A stretch of 55,612 bases of DNA from Gemmataceae bacterium (GCA_019752375.1 JAIEMG010000287.1:1-55612); one strand, 5' to 3'. Positions 16,335-25,695 are shown, numbered from the stretch's first letter. The notes: generated from the letters alone by a model not told the origin. Numbers and translations: made by a program.

Positions 16335-16714
16335 CCGAAGAACTGCTTCAGCTAAACAAACGCCTGCTGGAGAGCATTACCGGCGGCGACTGGGCGACCT
16401 ACCAGGAGTTGTGCGACCCCACGCTGACCGCGTTCGAACCCGAAGCTGTCGGCCACCTCGTCGAAGGCATGGACTTTCATCACTTCTATTTCAAGCTGGG
16501 TGGACGCAGTGCTCCGCAGCAAACGACCGTGTGTGCGCCGAAAGTGCGCGTGATGGGGGACGTGGCGGTGATCGCATACGTGCGCCTGAGCCAGCGCATT
16601 GGCATGGACGGCGCGCCGGCGACTAGCGGCTTCGAGGAGACGCGCGTCTGGCAGCGTCAGGGCGGCCGCTGGCGCCACGTCCACTTTCACCGTTCACCGT
16701 TGGCAAGCGCGTAG
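16319..16714 (+). CDS. CaMKII association-domain / SnoaL-like protein
   Basis: The 131-residue protein is a single cone-shaped alpha+beta-barrel domain of the NTF2/SnoaL superfamily. It is closest by eye to the calmodulin-kinase II association-domain homologues of bacteria: EELLQLNKRLLESITGGDW at the N-terminus, LVEGMDFHHFYF in the middle and ETRVWQRQGGRWRHVHFHRS at the end. Such domains form oligomers and often bind small ligands; the role is unknown. The start lies inside the sedolisin gene, after aggga. The overlap suggests translational coupling. Confidence 0.82.
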   Translation: MADPVTEELLQLNKRLLESITGGDWATYQELCDPTLTAFEPEAVGHLVEGMDFHHFYFKLGGRSAPQQTTVCAPKVRVMGDVAVIAYVRLSQRIGMDGAPATSGFEETRVWQRQGGRWRHVHFHRSPLASA

Positions 16715-16728
16715 GTGCAGCGCAGGAC

Positions 16729-16802
16729 GAGCCGGGAACGTGAGTGAGCGACCGGAGTTCTCCAGACGCCGGAAGAACTCCGGTCGCTCACGCTTCCGGC
16801 TC
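16729..16802. terminator. Long inverted repeat between convergent genes
   Basis: GAGCCGGGAACGTGAGTGAG, then CGACCGGAGTTCT (16729-16761), pairs imperfectly with AGAACTCCGGTCGCTCACGC, then TTCCGGCTC (16774-16802), over a 12-base spacer. It lies between two gene ends facing each other and probably stops both transcripts. It is also a member of the intergenic palindrome population. Confidence 0.65.
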
Positions 16803-16823
16803 GCCACAAAAGAGTGAAGTCTG

Positions 16824-17828
16824 CTAGAACCCGTGCTGCTTCTGATGGTACGGGCCGTCGAAAACCTGCGTCGATTTGAACCGTTCGTGGCGCCCATCAC
16901 CGGCGTGCGGTTCGACTTTTGCCAGGATTGCCTTGGCTTCGGCGTCGGTCAACGGCTTGAAATTGCGGGCAATCGCAACATCCTGCTTCAAGATGTCCAT
17001 GCCGTCGATGCCGACCACGAGGCTGGCAATCGGCTGGTTCAGCGCGTACTTGCGGCCTTCCTCGGCAGTCACCACCTTTTCCGCGACCAGGCGACCCTTG
17101 TGCGAGTCGCCGCCGCCCAGGCTCTTCATGCCGATCACGCCGATGCCGAGCTTGGCCGCTTCCGGCACCACTTGCTTGGCGAAGCTGCGATAAAAATTGT
17201 CGCATGCGTTGATCGGCATTTGCACCGTGTCCCATTTGTGTTTGGGCAGCATTTTCAGGTGAATGTGCGGGTCCTTGTGGCCCGTGAAGCCGATGAAGCG
17301 CACCTTGCCTTCCTTCTGGGCCTTGAGTGCCTCGGCCAGTCCGCCCTTTTCCACGATCCATTCGGGATCGTTGTCGTAGTTGATCTCGTGAAACTGCCAG
17401 AGGTCGATCACGTCCGTCTGCAGCCGCTTGAGGCTGTCTTCCAGGTGCTGGCGCGTGCCCTTGCCGTCGCGAGCGCAGTTCTTGGTCATCAGGAAGACCT
17501 TCTTACGCTTGCCTTCCATCGCCAGGGCCTTGCCCATGACCGTCTCACTGCCGCCGTCGTGGTAGTCCCAGGCGTTGTCGAAGAAGGTCATGCCTTCGTC
17601 GATGGCGGCGTGCATGATCTTGATCGCTTCCTTCTCATCCTTGACGGAGCCGATGTGCCAGCCGCCCAGGCAGAGGATCGAGACGCGTTCCCCCGTTTTG
17701 CCCAGCGGGCGCGTGGGCAGGCCCTTGCCGTCGTCGGCAGCGAGCACCGACGAGCCCAGGCTGAGCGCGGCAGCGCCGGCCAGCGTGGATTGGAGGAATT
17801 CGCGACGGGTGTTGGCATTCTCGTTCAT
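16824..17828 (-). CDS. Tat-exported aldo/keto reductase
   Basis: The 334-residue protein begins with a twin-arginine signal (TRREFLQSTLAGAAALSLG). The AKR barrel follows: LGKTGERVSILCLGGWHIG; the catalytic Asp and Tyr in FFDNAWDYHDGGSE; the Lys in VFLMTKNC; and the His in WQFHEINYD. It should reduce carbonyls with NAD(P)H, although an exported AKR needs cofactor loading before Tat export; many planctomycetes have such proteins, and the physiological substrate is unknown. The C-terminal tail (VFDGPYHQKQHGF) is typical of this subgroup. It is a single gene. Confidence 0.88.
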   Translation of the reverse strand: MNENANTRREFLQSTLAGAAALSLGSSVLAADDGKGLPTRPLGKTGERVSILCLGGWHIGSVKDEKEAIKIMHAAIDEGMTFFDNAWDYHDGGSETVMGKALAMEGKRKKVFLMTKNCARDGKGTRQHLEDSLKRLQTDVIDLWQFHEINYDNDPEWIVEKGGLAEALKAQKEGKVRFIGFTGHKDPHIHLKMLPKHKWDTVQMPINACDNFYRSFAKQVVPEAAKLGIGVIGMKSLGGGDSHKGRLVAEKVVTAEEGRKYALNQPIASLVVGIDGMDILKQDVAIARNFKPLTDAEAKAILAKVEPHAGDGRHERFKSTQVFDGPYHQKQHGF

Positions 17829-17988
17829 GGTCAGTGACTCCTTCAGTTCAGTCGGCTTGCCAGACGTATTCTATCCTTCCTCGGCGCGGGTACTCTACTA
17901 TTTCCCAGGTCGGATCGAAGTCGAAGGGTCCATTTGATACGATCCGAGAGTGGTCGCCGGTAGTCCGTAAGGCAAGAAGGATCGTGTC

Positions 17989-18273
17989 GTGAATGACATG
18001 CCGTCCATCGAGCTGTTGAACCAGACGCACCAGTTTCCAGGCCGCTATCTCTTCAAGGCCATCGGCAGTGAAGCAGACGGCTTCGTCGCTCGCGTGGTTG
18101 CTGCCGTTCGCGACGAGTTGGGCCTCGAGTCCGATCCGCCGTTCAGCGTCCGCCACACTGCCGGCGGTCGGCATGCCGCAGTCACGCTGGAGCCGATCGT
18201 GCAGTGCGCGGAGCAGGTAGTGGCGGTCTATCAACGGATCCGTGCGTTGGCGGGACTGGTAATGCTTTTTTAG
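17989..18273 (+). CDS. DUF493 (YbeD-like) small protein
   Basis: The 94-residue protein matches the DUF493/YbeD ferredoxin-like fold: FPGRYLFKAIGSEADGFVAR, followed by VSVRHTAGGRHAAVTLE-like strands. In E. coli YbeD is a small cytoplasmic protein, possibly an allosteric regulator, near lipoate genes; no lipoate gene is present here. A GTG start is used because aagaagga lies about 7 bases upstream; an ATG three codons later is possible. The stop is 10 bases before the peptidase start, so the two genes are probably co-transcribed. Confidence 0.8.
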   Translation: MNDMPSIELLNQTHQFPGRYLFKAIGSEADGFVARVVAAVRDELGLESDPPFSVRHTAGGRHAAVTLEPIVQCAEQVVAVYQRIRALAGLVMLF

Positions 18274-18283
18274 AGGAGCTTTC

Positions 18284-20098
18284 ATGATCCAGGCAATCCG
18301 ACCCAGCAGCAGTGCCGACCAGGTGGCATGGGACCTGAACGACCTCTACCGCGCCGTCGACGACCCACGGATCAATGCCGACCTGACGGAGGCGTTGCAC
18401 CGGGCCCAGGCATTCGAGGCCTCCTATCGGGGCAAGATCGACACGCCGACCGGACCAAGCGCCGAGGTGCTGCACGACGCGCTGCGCGAGTTGGAAAGTC
18501 TGTCGGAGCAAATGGACAAGCCCGCCGTCTATGCGAGCCTGGTCCACGCAGCGAAGACGGACGATCCTAAGCACGGAGCGCTGGTGAGCCGGACGCGCGA
18601 ACAGCGGACGACGATCAACAAGCACCTGATCTTCTTCGATCTCGAATGGGTCAAGCTCGCCGCCGCGCCGGCCACTGCCCTGATGGCGGCTCCGGAGTTG
18701 GCGTGCTACCGCCACTACCTGGAACAAAAGCGCGCGTGGCGGCCGCATTACCTCAGCGAGCCGGAAGAGAAGGTCGTAGACGACAAGTCCATCACCGGCC
18801 GCGGAGCCTGGGTGCGCCTTTTTGATGAGACGATCTCCAGTATCCAATTCGCTTTTCAGCATGGCGGCAAGACCGAAATGCTCTCCATGCAGCAGATCAA
18901 CGCCAAGCTGTATGACCCGGACCGCGGCGTGCGCCAGGCGGCCGCCGCGGGCTGGACCAAGGGATTGCAGGACAACACCCGACTGCTCACCTACGTCTTC
19001 AACAACCTGGTGCTCGACCACAAGATCGACTACGAGATGCGGAAGTTCCCCGGCCCGATGGATTCCCGCCATCTCGCCAACGAGATTACGGCCGAGGTGG
19101 TCGACGCGCTCATGACCGCGGCCGAGCGCCATCACTCCACTGTGCAGCGTTACTATCGGCTCAAGGCCAAACTGCTGAAGCTCGATCAGCTTTACGATTA
19201 CGACCGCTATGCGCCGCTGTTCGCCGACCTGCCGACGTGCAACTGGTCGCAAGCCCGGCAGACCGTGGTCGAGAGCTACCAGGCATTCAGCCCGCGCGCG
19301 GGCGAAGTGATACGCGAGTTCTTCGACAAGAACTGGATCGATGCGGAGTTGCGCACCGGCAAGCGCGGCGGCGCCTTTAGCAGCAGCGGCGTCCCCAGCG
19401 CCCATCCGTACATCCTGATGAACTACACCGACAAGCTGCGCGATGTGATGACGCTGGCTCACGAGCTCGGCCACGGCCTGCACCAGTATCTATCGCGCGG
19501 CGTCGGCTACTTTCAGTGCGACACGCCGTTGACGACCGCGGAAACGGCCAGCGTCTTCGGCGAGATGCTCACGTTCCATCGGCTCCTGGAGATGTACCCG
19601 GAGCCAAGGATTCGCCTGGCCATGCTGTGCAGCAAGATCGAGGACGGCTTCGCCACCGTCTTTCGCCAGGTGGTGCTCACTCGCTTCGAGCAGCTCCTGC
19701 ACCGTGACCGGCGCGAGAAGGGCGAACTGACGACGGAGCAGATCAACGACCTGTGGATGGAGGCGAACCGGCCGATGCACGGCGACGTGGTCAAGCTGAG
19801 CGAGGGCTACGCCTGGTGGTGGTCGTACATCGGCCACTTCATCCATGTGCCGTTTTATTGCTACGCCTATGCGTTTGGCGAATTGCTGGTGCTGGCGTTG
19901 GTGCAGAAGTACAAACAGGACGGCGCTGACTTTGTCCCGAAGTACCTGGAACTGCTTTCGTCCGGCGGATCCGAATCGCCACCGGTGCTGCTACGCCGCC
20001 TGGGCGTCGATATCGCCGATCCAAACTTCTGGGAACTGGGCCTGCGCTTGCTGGACGACATGGTAGGCGAGGCGGAGAAGTTGGCTGTAGCAACTTAG
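18284..20098 (+). CDS. M3 family oligoendopeptidase (PepF-like)
   Basis: The 604-residue zinc metallopeptidase matches the size of PepF. The zinc-binding HExxH is H393-E-L-G-H397 in MTLAHELGHGLHQYLS, with the third ligand Glu downstream in TAETASVFGEMLTF. The C-terminal segment SYIGHFIHVPFYCYAYAFGE is the conserved substrate-binding His/Tyr region. It cleaves short peptides in the cytoplasm; there is no signal peptide. The ATG follows agaggagc. It is convergent with the alpha/beta hydrolase operon, separated by a strong inverted repeat. Confidence 0.92.
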   Translation: MIQAIRPSSSADQVAWDLNDLYRAVDDPRINADLTEALHRAQAFEASYRGKIDTPTGPSAEVLHDALRELESLSEQMDKPAVYASLVHAAKTDDPKHGALVSRTREQRTTINKHLIFFDLEWVKLAAAPATALMAAPELACYRHYLEQKRAWRPHYLSEPEEKVVDDKSITGRGAWVRLFDETISSIQFAFQHGGKTEMLSMQQINAKLYDPDRGVRQAAAAGWTKGLQDNTRLLTYVFNNLVLDHKIDYEMRKFPGPMDSRHLANEITAEVVDALMTAAERHHSTVQRYYRLKAKLLKLDQLYDYDRYAPLFADLPTCNWSQARQTVVESYQAFSPRAGEVIREFFDKNWIDAELRTGKRGGAFSSSGVPSAHPYILMNYTDKLRDVMTLAHELGHGLHQYLSRGVGYFQCDTPLTTAETASVFGEMLTFHRLLEMYPEPRIRLAMLCSKIEDGFATVFRQVVLTRFEQLLHRDRREKGELTTEQINDLWMEANRPMHGDVVKLSEGYAWWWSYIGHFIHVPFYCYAYAFGELLVLALVQKYKQDGADFVPKYLELLSSGGSESPPVLLRRLGVDIADPNFWELGLRLLDDMVGEAEKLAVAT

Positions 20099-20133
20099 TG
20101 CTGTGTCAAACCTAGAACTGGGGTTGGTGGAGT

Positions 20134-20197
20134 GGTTCGGCCGGCACAGCGGGCCCTACAGAAAAGCCCGTGTAGGGCCGGCTGTGCCGGCCGAACC
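20134..20197. terminator. 27-bp inverted repeat between convergent transcripts
   Basis: The arms at 20134-20160 (GGTTCGGCCGGCACAGC...) and 20171-20197 are reverse complements at 26 of 27 positions, with a 10-base spacer. Inside the right arm GCCGGCTGTGCCGGC is itself a palindrome. It lies between the M3 peptidase and the opposite operon, and may be a bidirectional terminator. Confidence 0.65.
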
Positions 20198-20253
20198 CTA
20201 GACCCAAGCATGAACGGAGCACGAGCGGCCGCTTCGCATGCATGGACGGGTTT

Positions 20254-21042
20254 TCAGGGAGCAAGCGTTGCCAGAAAGTCCAGGAGGACGGTATTGAACA
20301 CCGCCGGCGATTCCAGCATCGTCATGTGAGCGGTGTACGGAATGGTTCGAATCCGGCTGTTGGCAATGGCGGCGGCGATCTCCTGTTGCCAGCGCAGGGG
20401 CGTCACCATGTCGTGGTCGCCGACCGTCAGCAACGTTGGACACTTGATATTTTTGAGATCGGCCTTCGCGGACCCGTCGCGCAGCGCCCGGGCGTGGGCT
20501 GCGTACGTCTTCGCATCATACCCGAGGAACATTTCGCGCAGGAGCCCTGCCAGGGAAGGATTCGCTTCGCGGGTGGCGGGGGAGAGCACGCCGGCCAACC
20601 ATCCGTCCACAACGGAGAGCAAGCCCTGCGCCTCAATGGCCGCCGCCCGGTCTGTCAGGATCTTCTTGCCCTCCGCGGGCAGTTCCGCCTCGCCGCCAGC
20701 CAGGATCAGCGCCCTGGTCCGCGCGGCGAGCTTGCCGGCAAAGCGCTGGGCCACCATGCTGCCCAACGAATGTCCCACCACCACGGCGGCAGGGATCTTC
20801 AGATGATCCAGCAGCAAAGCCAGCTCATGGACCCAGGCGTCGATCGAGTATCCGCCGGCCGACTTCTCCGATCGCCCGGCGCCGCTGCGATCGTAGACGA
20901 TCACTTTGAAATACTTGCTGAAGGCCATTCGCTGCGCGTGCCAGATGTTGGACGTCGCACCCAGGCCGTGGACGAAGACGATTGGGGGACCGTCGCCGTC
21001 CACTTCATGGTGGATGTTCAGGCCGTTGATGCTTGCCATCAT
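20254..21042 (-). CDS. Alpha/beta-fold hydrolase, last gene of the XDH-like operon
   Basis: The 262-residue protein has the nucleophile elbow GHSLGS, an oxyanion segment FVHGLGATSNIW, the acid in VGDHDMVTP and the catalytic His in PYTAHMTMLE. The architecture resembles 3-oxoadipate enol-lactonases and related C-C or ester hydrolases. It is the promoter-distal member of the five-gene minus-strand set (95 bases after its neighbour), suggesting it hydrolyses a product of the molybdenum hydroxylase pathway. Two adjacent ATGs make the start ambiguous by one codon. Confidence 0.85.
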   Translation of the reverse strand: MMASINGLNIHHEVDGDGPPIVFVHGLGATSNIWHAQRMAFSKYFKVIVYDRSGAGRSEKSAGGYSIDAWVHELALLLDHLKIPAAVVVGHSLGSMVAQRFAGKLAARTRALILAGGEAELPAEGKKILTDRAAAIEAQGLLSVVDGWLAGVLSPATREANPSLAGLLREMFLGYDAKTYAAHARALRDGSAKADLKNIKCPTLLTVGDHDMVTPLRWQQEIAAAIANSRIRTIPYTAHMTMLESPAVFNTVLLDFLATLAP

Positions 21043-21137
21043 CGATTCGCCTCACAAAAGAGTCAGGTCAGGGGTGAACGGTCTCCGGATCAGGGATGCG
21101 CTGTGCCTCCTCCACCAAGACACGGCAACCGCCGCTG

Positions 21138-22187
21138 TTACGGGACGTCTTCCAACCGCGCTGGTCCGCTGCCCTGGTGGGGATCCGTTTTCCACGGCCA
21201 GGCGTTGGAGCGGAACGGCGCAAGTGTCGGCAGGAGGGCCTTCCGGCCCCGCTTCTCCATTTCCCGTTCAATCGCCGCGCGGCCGCCGCCGCCGAGCAGT
21301 TCCACGTCCATGAGGAAGTAGTCGCGGAAGAAAACCATCCCCAGCGCGCGGTCGGCGACGATCCGGCCAAGGACGTCGAGCATTTTCTCGGGGGTCGTCT
21401 CGAAGTCCGGAGTTTCAACGAGCAGCAAGCGGTCGCCCATCGTCTCCGTGCCCATGAATTGCACGAGGACGCTGAACAGGATGTTGTTTTGCCGCGCGAT
21501 GTACAGGGTATTGCTGACGCCGTACGTGCGCTCCCAGTCTTTCCCCAACTTTTCCTTCCAGCCCTCGACGACCTTCATCCAGTGCCCGACCTGGGCGCCC
21601 GAACCGATGCCGATGGTTTTGACGGAGAAGGGCGTGGTTCCGCGGATGTACTTCTCAAAGTCTTCGTAGCTATACACTCCCTTGCCGAGACATTCGTCCA
21701 TGAAGGCCAGGTTGCGCTGGAGGATGGTGCGAAGGACGGCCCGATCGTCTTCGGACATGTCCAGAGCGCCAAGGCCGTCGAGGGCGGACTGGTTCTGCGC
21801 CCGGTACATTGCGAGAGGCGCGCGCCAAAGCTGGTTCGCCTTTGCATTGGCGAGGTACGGGGACAGGATCTCATAAATCGCCATCGTGCTATGGCCGACC
21901 GACTTGGCCAGTTGATAAACGAGCGGCACCGAAGGCGCAACCTCCGGGCCATGGCCGGGGCGATACAGAATCATTTGGCCGCCCTGGCCCGTGAAGAGCG
22001 CCAGGATGATCGGCACCCGGTCGCGCATGTTCTGCTTGAACTTGATCAGGGAGTCTTCGTAGAAACGCATCATGGATGCGTTCAGAGCGAGGACTGCATG
22101 CTCCGCGACCACTCGCTCGCTTACCGGCGGCTCGTCGGCGACGACCTGACGCATGAATTCGGGGACGGGATGATCGGGCTTGGCCAT
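21138..22187 (-). CDS. Protein of unknown function in the XDH-like operon
   Basis: The 349-residue product is not recognised. It is mostly alpha-helical with conserved-looking segments (ALFTGQGGQMILYRPGHGPE; GIGSGAQVGHWMKVVEGWKE; FFRDYFLMDVELLGGGGR). It has no signal peptide, membrane helix or familiar catalytic motif. It sits between the ABM-membrane protein (103 bases upstream) and the alpha/beta hydrolase, which suggests a part in the same pathway. The GGGG turn and several Trp and His residues would fit an enzyme. A gaaggag lies upstream of the ATG at a somewhat long distance. Confidence 0.7.
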   Translation of the reverse strand: MAKPDHPVPEFMRQVVADEPPVSERVVAEHAVLALNASMMRFYEDSLIKFKQNMRDRVPIILALFTGQGGQMILYRPGHGPEVAPSVPLVYQLAKSVGHSTMAIYEILSPYLANAKANQLWRAPLAMYRAQNQSALDGLGALDMSEDDRAVLRTILQRNLAFMDECLGKGVYSYEDFEKYIRGTTPFSVKTIGIGSGAQVGHWMKVVEGWKEKLGKDWERTYGVSNTLYIARQNNILFSVLVQFMGTETMGDRLLLVETPDFETTPEKMLDVLGRIVADRALGMVFFRDYFLMDVELLGGGGRAAIEREMEKRGRKALLPTLAPFRSNAWPWKTDPHQGSGPARLEDVP

Positions 22188-22290
22188 GATGGACTATGCT
22201 CCTTCTCTTGCGTGGATTACCCAATGGGATTAGCGAACGTCGTGCTGCCGATGGGCCAAATGGCCTTCTGGTCGATGGCGGTGGCTCGGT

Positions 22291-22968
22291 TTACCCCGTG
22301 ATCGTGTGAAACAGGAATGCCATCGCCCCCAGGGTCACCAGGATCAGGAGGAGGCCGACAAGCGTGCGGCGCCTGCCTTCCTTCCCATCCGCGCGAAGCC
22401 AGGGAGCGAGCACGGCGTTGACCGCGGGTGACACGATCCACTGAGTGAGGCTCACGCTGAGGATGTTACTGATAAGCATGGTGACTGCCAGGCCGAGCCG
22501 GTCTGGACGAGGGACGACCAGAATGGCCAGCAACATGACCGTGGGGTAAAGCGCGAGCAAGACCGAGAGTGCCATTTTCCAGGACGGCGGAAGCTTGCCG
22601 TCGGCATCCATTCCGACAAACCAGGAACTGAAGCCGCTGGGCAACGGCTTCAACCGGGACTCGCCAATTTCGCCATGAAACTTGGCGATCCACTCGGCGC
22701 GTACCGGCGATTCGAGCCAGCGCTGCAGCGTCGTCGAGTCGTCAAAATGGATCACCACGACCCACTCCAGGTGCTGGTTCTGGGTGGGCGGATAGATGTC
22801 CACCTTCTGGTAGCCGGGAAAATCGCGCGCCGCCTCCGTGATCCCGGCCTGCAACTGCATGAAGCGTTCCACCTTGTCCTCGGGAACGTGCTGCACGATG
22901 ACCGCGGAGGCCCCCGCATGTCGAACTTCCAGGACGGGCCGAACGGCGTCTGGAGTTGGGGGGTTCAT
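22291..22968 (-). CDS. Antibiotic-biosynthesis-monooxygenase (ABM) domain fused to membrane segments
   Basis: The protein has 225 residues. Residues about 15-110 form a ferredoxin-like ABM dimeric barrel (SAVIVQHVPEDKVERFMQLQ; FPGYQKVDIYPP). They are followed by three hydrophobic helices at about 132-152, 160-182 and 201-222. This domain order is known in uncharacterised bacterial proteins; ABM domains act as cofactor-less monooxygenases or binding modules. The start ATG overlaps the stop of the molybdenum enzyme (ATGA), so the two are translationally coupled. Confidence 0.8.
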   Translation of the reverse strand: MNPPTPDAVRPVLEVRHAGASAVIVQHVPEDKVERFMQLQAGITEAARDFPGYQKVDIYPPTQNQHLEWVVVIHFDDSTTLQRWLESPVRAEWIAKFHGEIGESRLKPLPSGFSSWFVGMDADGKLPPSWKMALSVLLALYPTVMLLAILVVPRPDRLGLAVTMLISNILSVSLTQWIVSPAVNAVLAPWLRADGKEGRRRTLVGLLLILVTLGAMAFLFHTITG

Positions 22969-25679
22969 TGTAGCTCCGCCAATTGCGAGAAAATCCGGTC
23001 CGCACTGAAGGGAAGGCTGTGGAAACGAATGCCCGTGGCGTCAGCGATCGCATTCCCCATCGCCGGACTGACGGGAATGATGGGGGCTTCTCCAAGCGGC
23101 TTTGCGCCGAGGGGCCCATAACGGTCGTAAGTGTCGGCGAAGAAGAGCTCGGATCGAGGAATGTCCGCAAAGGCCGGGATACGGTAATGGCGGAAGGTGG
23201 GGTTCACGACCGTACCGGAAGCGTCGAACTTCATTCGCTCGAAGAGGGTCACTCCGATGCCCTGAGCAATGGCGCCCTCCAGTTGCCCCCGCGACTGCAT
23301 GGGGTTGAGGATCGTGCCCGCGTCAAACCCCTGCACACTTTGCAGGATGCGGATCTCGCCCGTGACCCGATGGACGGCGATACGAAAGCCGTGAGCCAGA
23401 AAGGCCGTGGAACGGGGAGAGCCATAGACCTTGCGCGACACGTGAAGTTTCTCGCGGAGCGGGCTCGCCTCGTAGAGTTGTTGCAACGACAGCCATCGAT
23501 CGCCACAACGAACCCGCCCGGCCGCGAGGCTGCATTGGGCGACGGGCACGCTGGAAACCTGGCTGGCGACCTCGAGCAAGTTCTCCCGCAAGGCGTCGGC
23601 GGCCTTTTGGACGCCGAGGGTCGCCACGCTGGTGCCGGTGCTGGCGAACGTTCCCGTGTCGTAGGGGTTTTTGTCGGTATCGACGAAGTCCATGGCGATG
23701 CTCCCTGCCCGAGCGCTCAGGACAGAGGCGGCGACCTGTCGCTGCGCGTTGCGGATGCCGTTGCCGAATTCCGCGGAGCCGACGCTCAGGTGGTAGGTGC
23801 CGTCGGGCAGCAGCGACATGTGGGCTTCCGAGCGGTGCTCCGTCGGCGGAGCACAGTCTTGCGCGTGAATGGCGACACCGCGTCCTTCGCGCCACTCATC
23901 TCCCTCGGGCTTGGTTTCGCCCCGGCCACTGGCGAGGGCCTGCTCGACAAAATCGAGGCACTGATCCAGCCCATAACTGCCAATCACGCCGTCGTTCGGG
24001 AAGGGCCAGATGCTGTGCACGGGATCTTGCGCCCGGATCATGTTGGTGCGCCGCATGGCGAAGGGATCAATCCCCAGCTTGCGGGCCAGTTCATCAATGG
24101 CGCACTCGACGGCAAACGCGGGTTGAGTCGCGCCATAGCCACGAAAGGCGCCGGAAGGCACCGTATTCGTGTAGACCGCGTACCCCGTGCCCTTCTTGCT
24201 GGCGCAACGGTAGGTGGCCAGCGACGAGCCGAGAGACGATGCAATGATCTCGCCGGCGTGGTTACCATAGGCTCCGGTGTCGGAGACGGTGTGCATCTGC
24301 ATCGCCGTGAGCGTGCCGTCTTTCCTGGCGCCCAGCTTGACAGTGATCTTCATTGGATGGCGGGTGGTTGCTGCCGTGAACTGCTCCGAACGAGTGAATT
24401 CCCACTTCACCGGGCGACCGGTCTTCATCGTTGCCAGCACACACAGGTCCTCGGTCAGCATTTCCTGCTTGCCGCCGAACCCACCGCCGACAAATTCGGA
24501 AAAGACGTGAAATTGGTGCGGAAACATGCCGAACAGGTAGGCGAGCTTATTCTTGATGATGTGCGGAGTCTGCGTGCTGGTGCGGACATGGACGCGCGAG
24601 TCGGGGGTGCGCCAGGCGATCGTGCCGTGAGTCTCCATGTGGGCATGCTGAATCCTGGGCATCCAGAACGTGCCTTCGTAGACGGCGTGCGCCTCGCTAA
24701 ATCCTCGGGCCACGTCTCCGGTTTCAGCTTCGATCTTGAGGAAGATGTTGCGCACCGGATCCTGGATCCGGGAATCGACGTCCTTGCCGACATGAAGCTG
24801 CGGAGCACCGGGAAGCATGGCCTCTTCGGCATCGAACACGGCGCGCAGCAACTCGTAGTCCACCTCCAGCAGTCGGCAGCCTTCCTCCGCTGCAGCTTCG
24901 GTATCGGCGACCACGGCGGCGATCCGCTGGCCGACGAACCGCGCGACGTTGTCGAGCATGTAGGTGTCGTCGGGATCGACATGGTAGTCATCATGGGCAG
25001 CGGTCGTGAAAAGCCGCCTCGGCACGTCCTCCCAGGTGAAAACCGCGCGGACCCCCGGAACGGCAAGCGCCTTATCTCTGCGGATGGCCGTGATGCGGGC
25101 GTGGGCATGCGGGGAGCGAAGGACCTTGAGGTGAAGCATCCCCTCGATCGCGACGTCCATCGTGTAATGGGCGTTGCCGGTAACGATCGGTTCCCCGCGT
25201 GGGTTGGCGAGGCTGGTGCCGCATGCATGGCCGGCCCGGTCTTCCTCCACGGACGCGATGCCGTGGATGGCATCCTCGATCGCGTGGTAGCCGGTGCAAC
25301 GACAGAGGTTGCCCTTGAGATGGAAGGGCAGGTTTTTCTTCGCGTCCTCCGAGAGGCTCGCCGCCGTCATGATCATTCCCGCGGTGCAAAAGCCGCACTG
25401 GAACGCCTGGGCGTTGAGAAACGCCTGCTGCATGGGATGGAGCTTGCCGTCGACGGCAAGCCCTTGGAGAGTAGTGACCTCGCGGCCGTCGGCGCGGAAG
25501 GCGGGGAACAGGCAACTGTGGACCGGCTTGCCATCGAGCCAGACCGTGCAGGCACCGCAATCCCCGGCGTCGCACCCTTTCTTCACTCCGAACCAGCCGA
25601 GGTCCCGGATGAATGTTCGCAAGCACTGACCGGGGCGCGGTTCGGCCGCGAATGATTTGCCGTTGATGCGATAATTCAT
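22965..25679 (-). CDS. Xanthine dehydrogenase-family molybdenum enzyme, 2Fe-2S and Mo subunits fused
   Basis: The protein has 904 residues. The first 140 form the two [2Fe-2S] domains, with cysteines C36, C41, C44 and C56 (GCDAGDCGACTVW) and C95, C98, C126 and C128 (CGFCTAGM; LCRCTGY). The rest is the molybdopterin-binding large subunit with GGGFGGK, AFRGYGATQPAF and a C-terminal GEAPIIPVSPAMGNA that carries the catalytic Glu position. With the FAD protein encoded upstream it would form a complete hydroxylase for purines or N-heteroaromatics. No Tat signal is visible, so it is cytoplasmic. The fusion skips a separate CoxS gene and the FAD domain is not included, unlike eukaryotic XDH. Confidence 0.92.
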   Translation of the reverse strand: MNYRINGKSFAAEPRPGQCLRTFIRDLGWFGVKKGCDAGDCGACTVWLDGKPVHSCLFPAFRADGREVTTLQGLAVDGKLHPMQQAFLNAQAFQCGFCTAGMIMTAASLSEDAKKNLPFHLKGNLCRCTGYHAIEDAIHGIASVEEDRAGHACGTSLANPRGEPIVTGNAHYTMDVAIEGMLHLKVLRSPHAHARITAIRRDKALAVPGVRAVFTWEDVPRRLFTTAAHDDYHVDPDDTYMLDNVARFVGQRIAAVVADTEAAAEEGCRLLEVDYELLRAVFDAEEAMLPGAPQLHVGKDVDSRIQDPVRNIFLKIEAETGDVARGFSEAHAVYEGTFWMPRIQHAHMETHGTIAWRTPDSRVHVRTSTQTPHIIKNKLAYLFGMFPHQFHVFSEFVGGGFGGKQEMLTEDLCVLATMKTGRPVKWEFTRSEQFTAATTRHPMKITVKLGARKDGTLTAMQMHTVSDTGAYGNHAGEIIASSLGSSLATYRCASKKGTGYAVYTNTVPSGAFRGYGATQPAFAVECAIDELARKLGIDPFAMRRTNMIRAQDPVHSIWPFPNDGVIGSYGLDQCLDFVEQALASGRGETKPEGDEWREGRGVAIHAQDCAPPTEHRSEAHMSLLPDGTYHLSVGSAEFGNGIRNAQRQVAASVLSARAGSIAMDFVDTDKNPYDTGTFASTGTSVATLGVQKAADALRENLLEVASQVSSVPVAQCSLAAGRVRCGDRWLSLQQLYEASPLREKLHVSRKVYGSPRSTAFLAHGFRIAVHRVTGEIRILQSVQGFDAGTILNPMQSRGQLEGAIAQGIGVTLFERMKFDASGTVVNPTFRHYRIPAFADIPRSELFFADTYDRYGPLGAKPLGEAPIIPVSPAMGNAIADATGIRFHSLPFSADRIFSQLAELQ

Positions 25680-25695
25680 GGGGGATTCCAGAGCT

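Noticed and set aside
22983..25655. 890-residue open frame on the plus strand opposite the molybdenum enzyme
   Set aside because: It is exactly antisense to a well-supported Fe-S/Mo protein, has no family motifs, and arises from GC-rich third positions. The same holds for long frames opposite the HEAT/TPR protein (35747-37762) and the repeat protein (39228-40847, 41514-43154).
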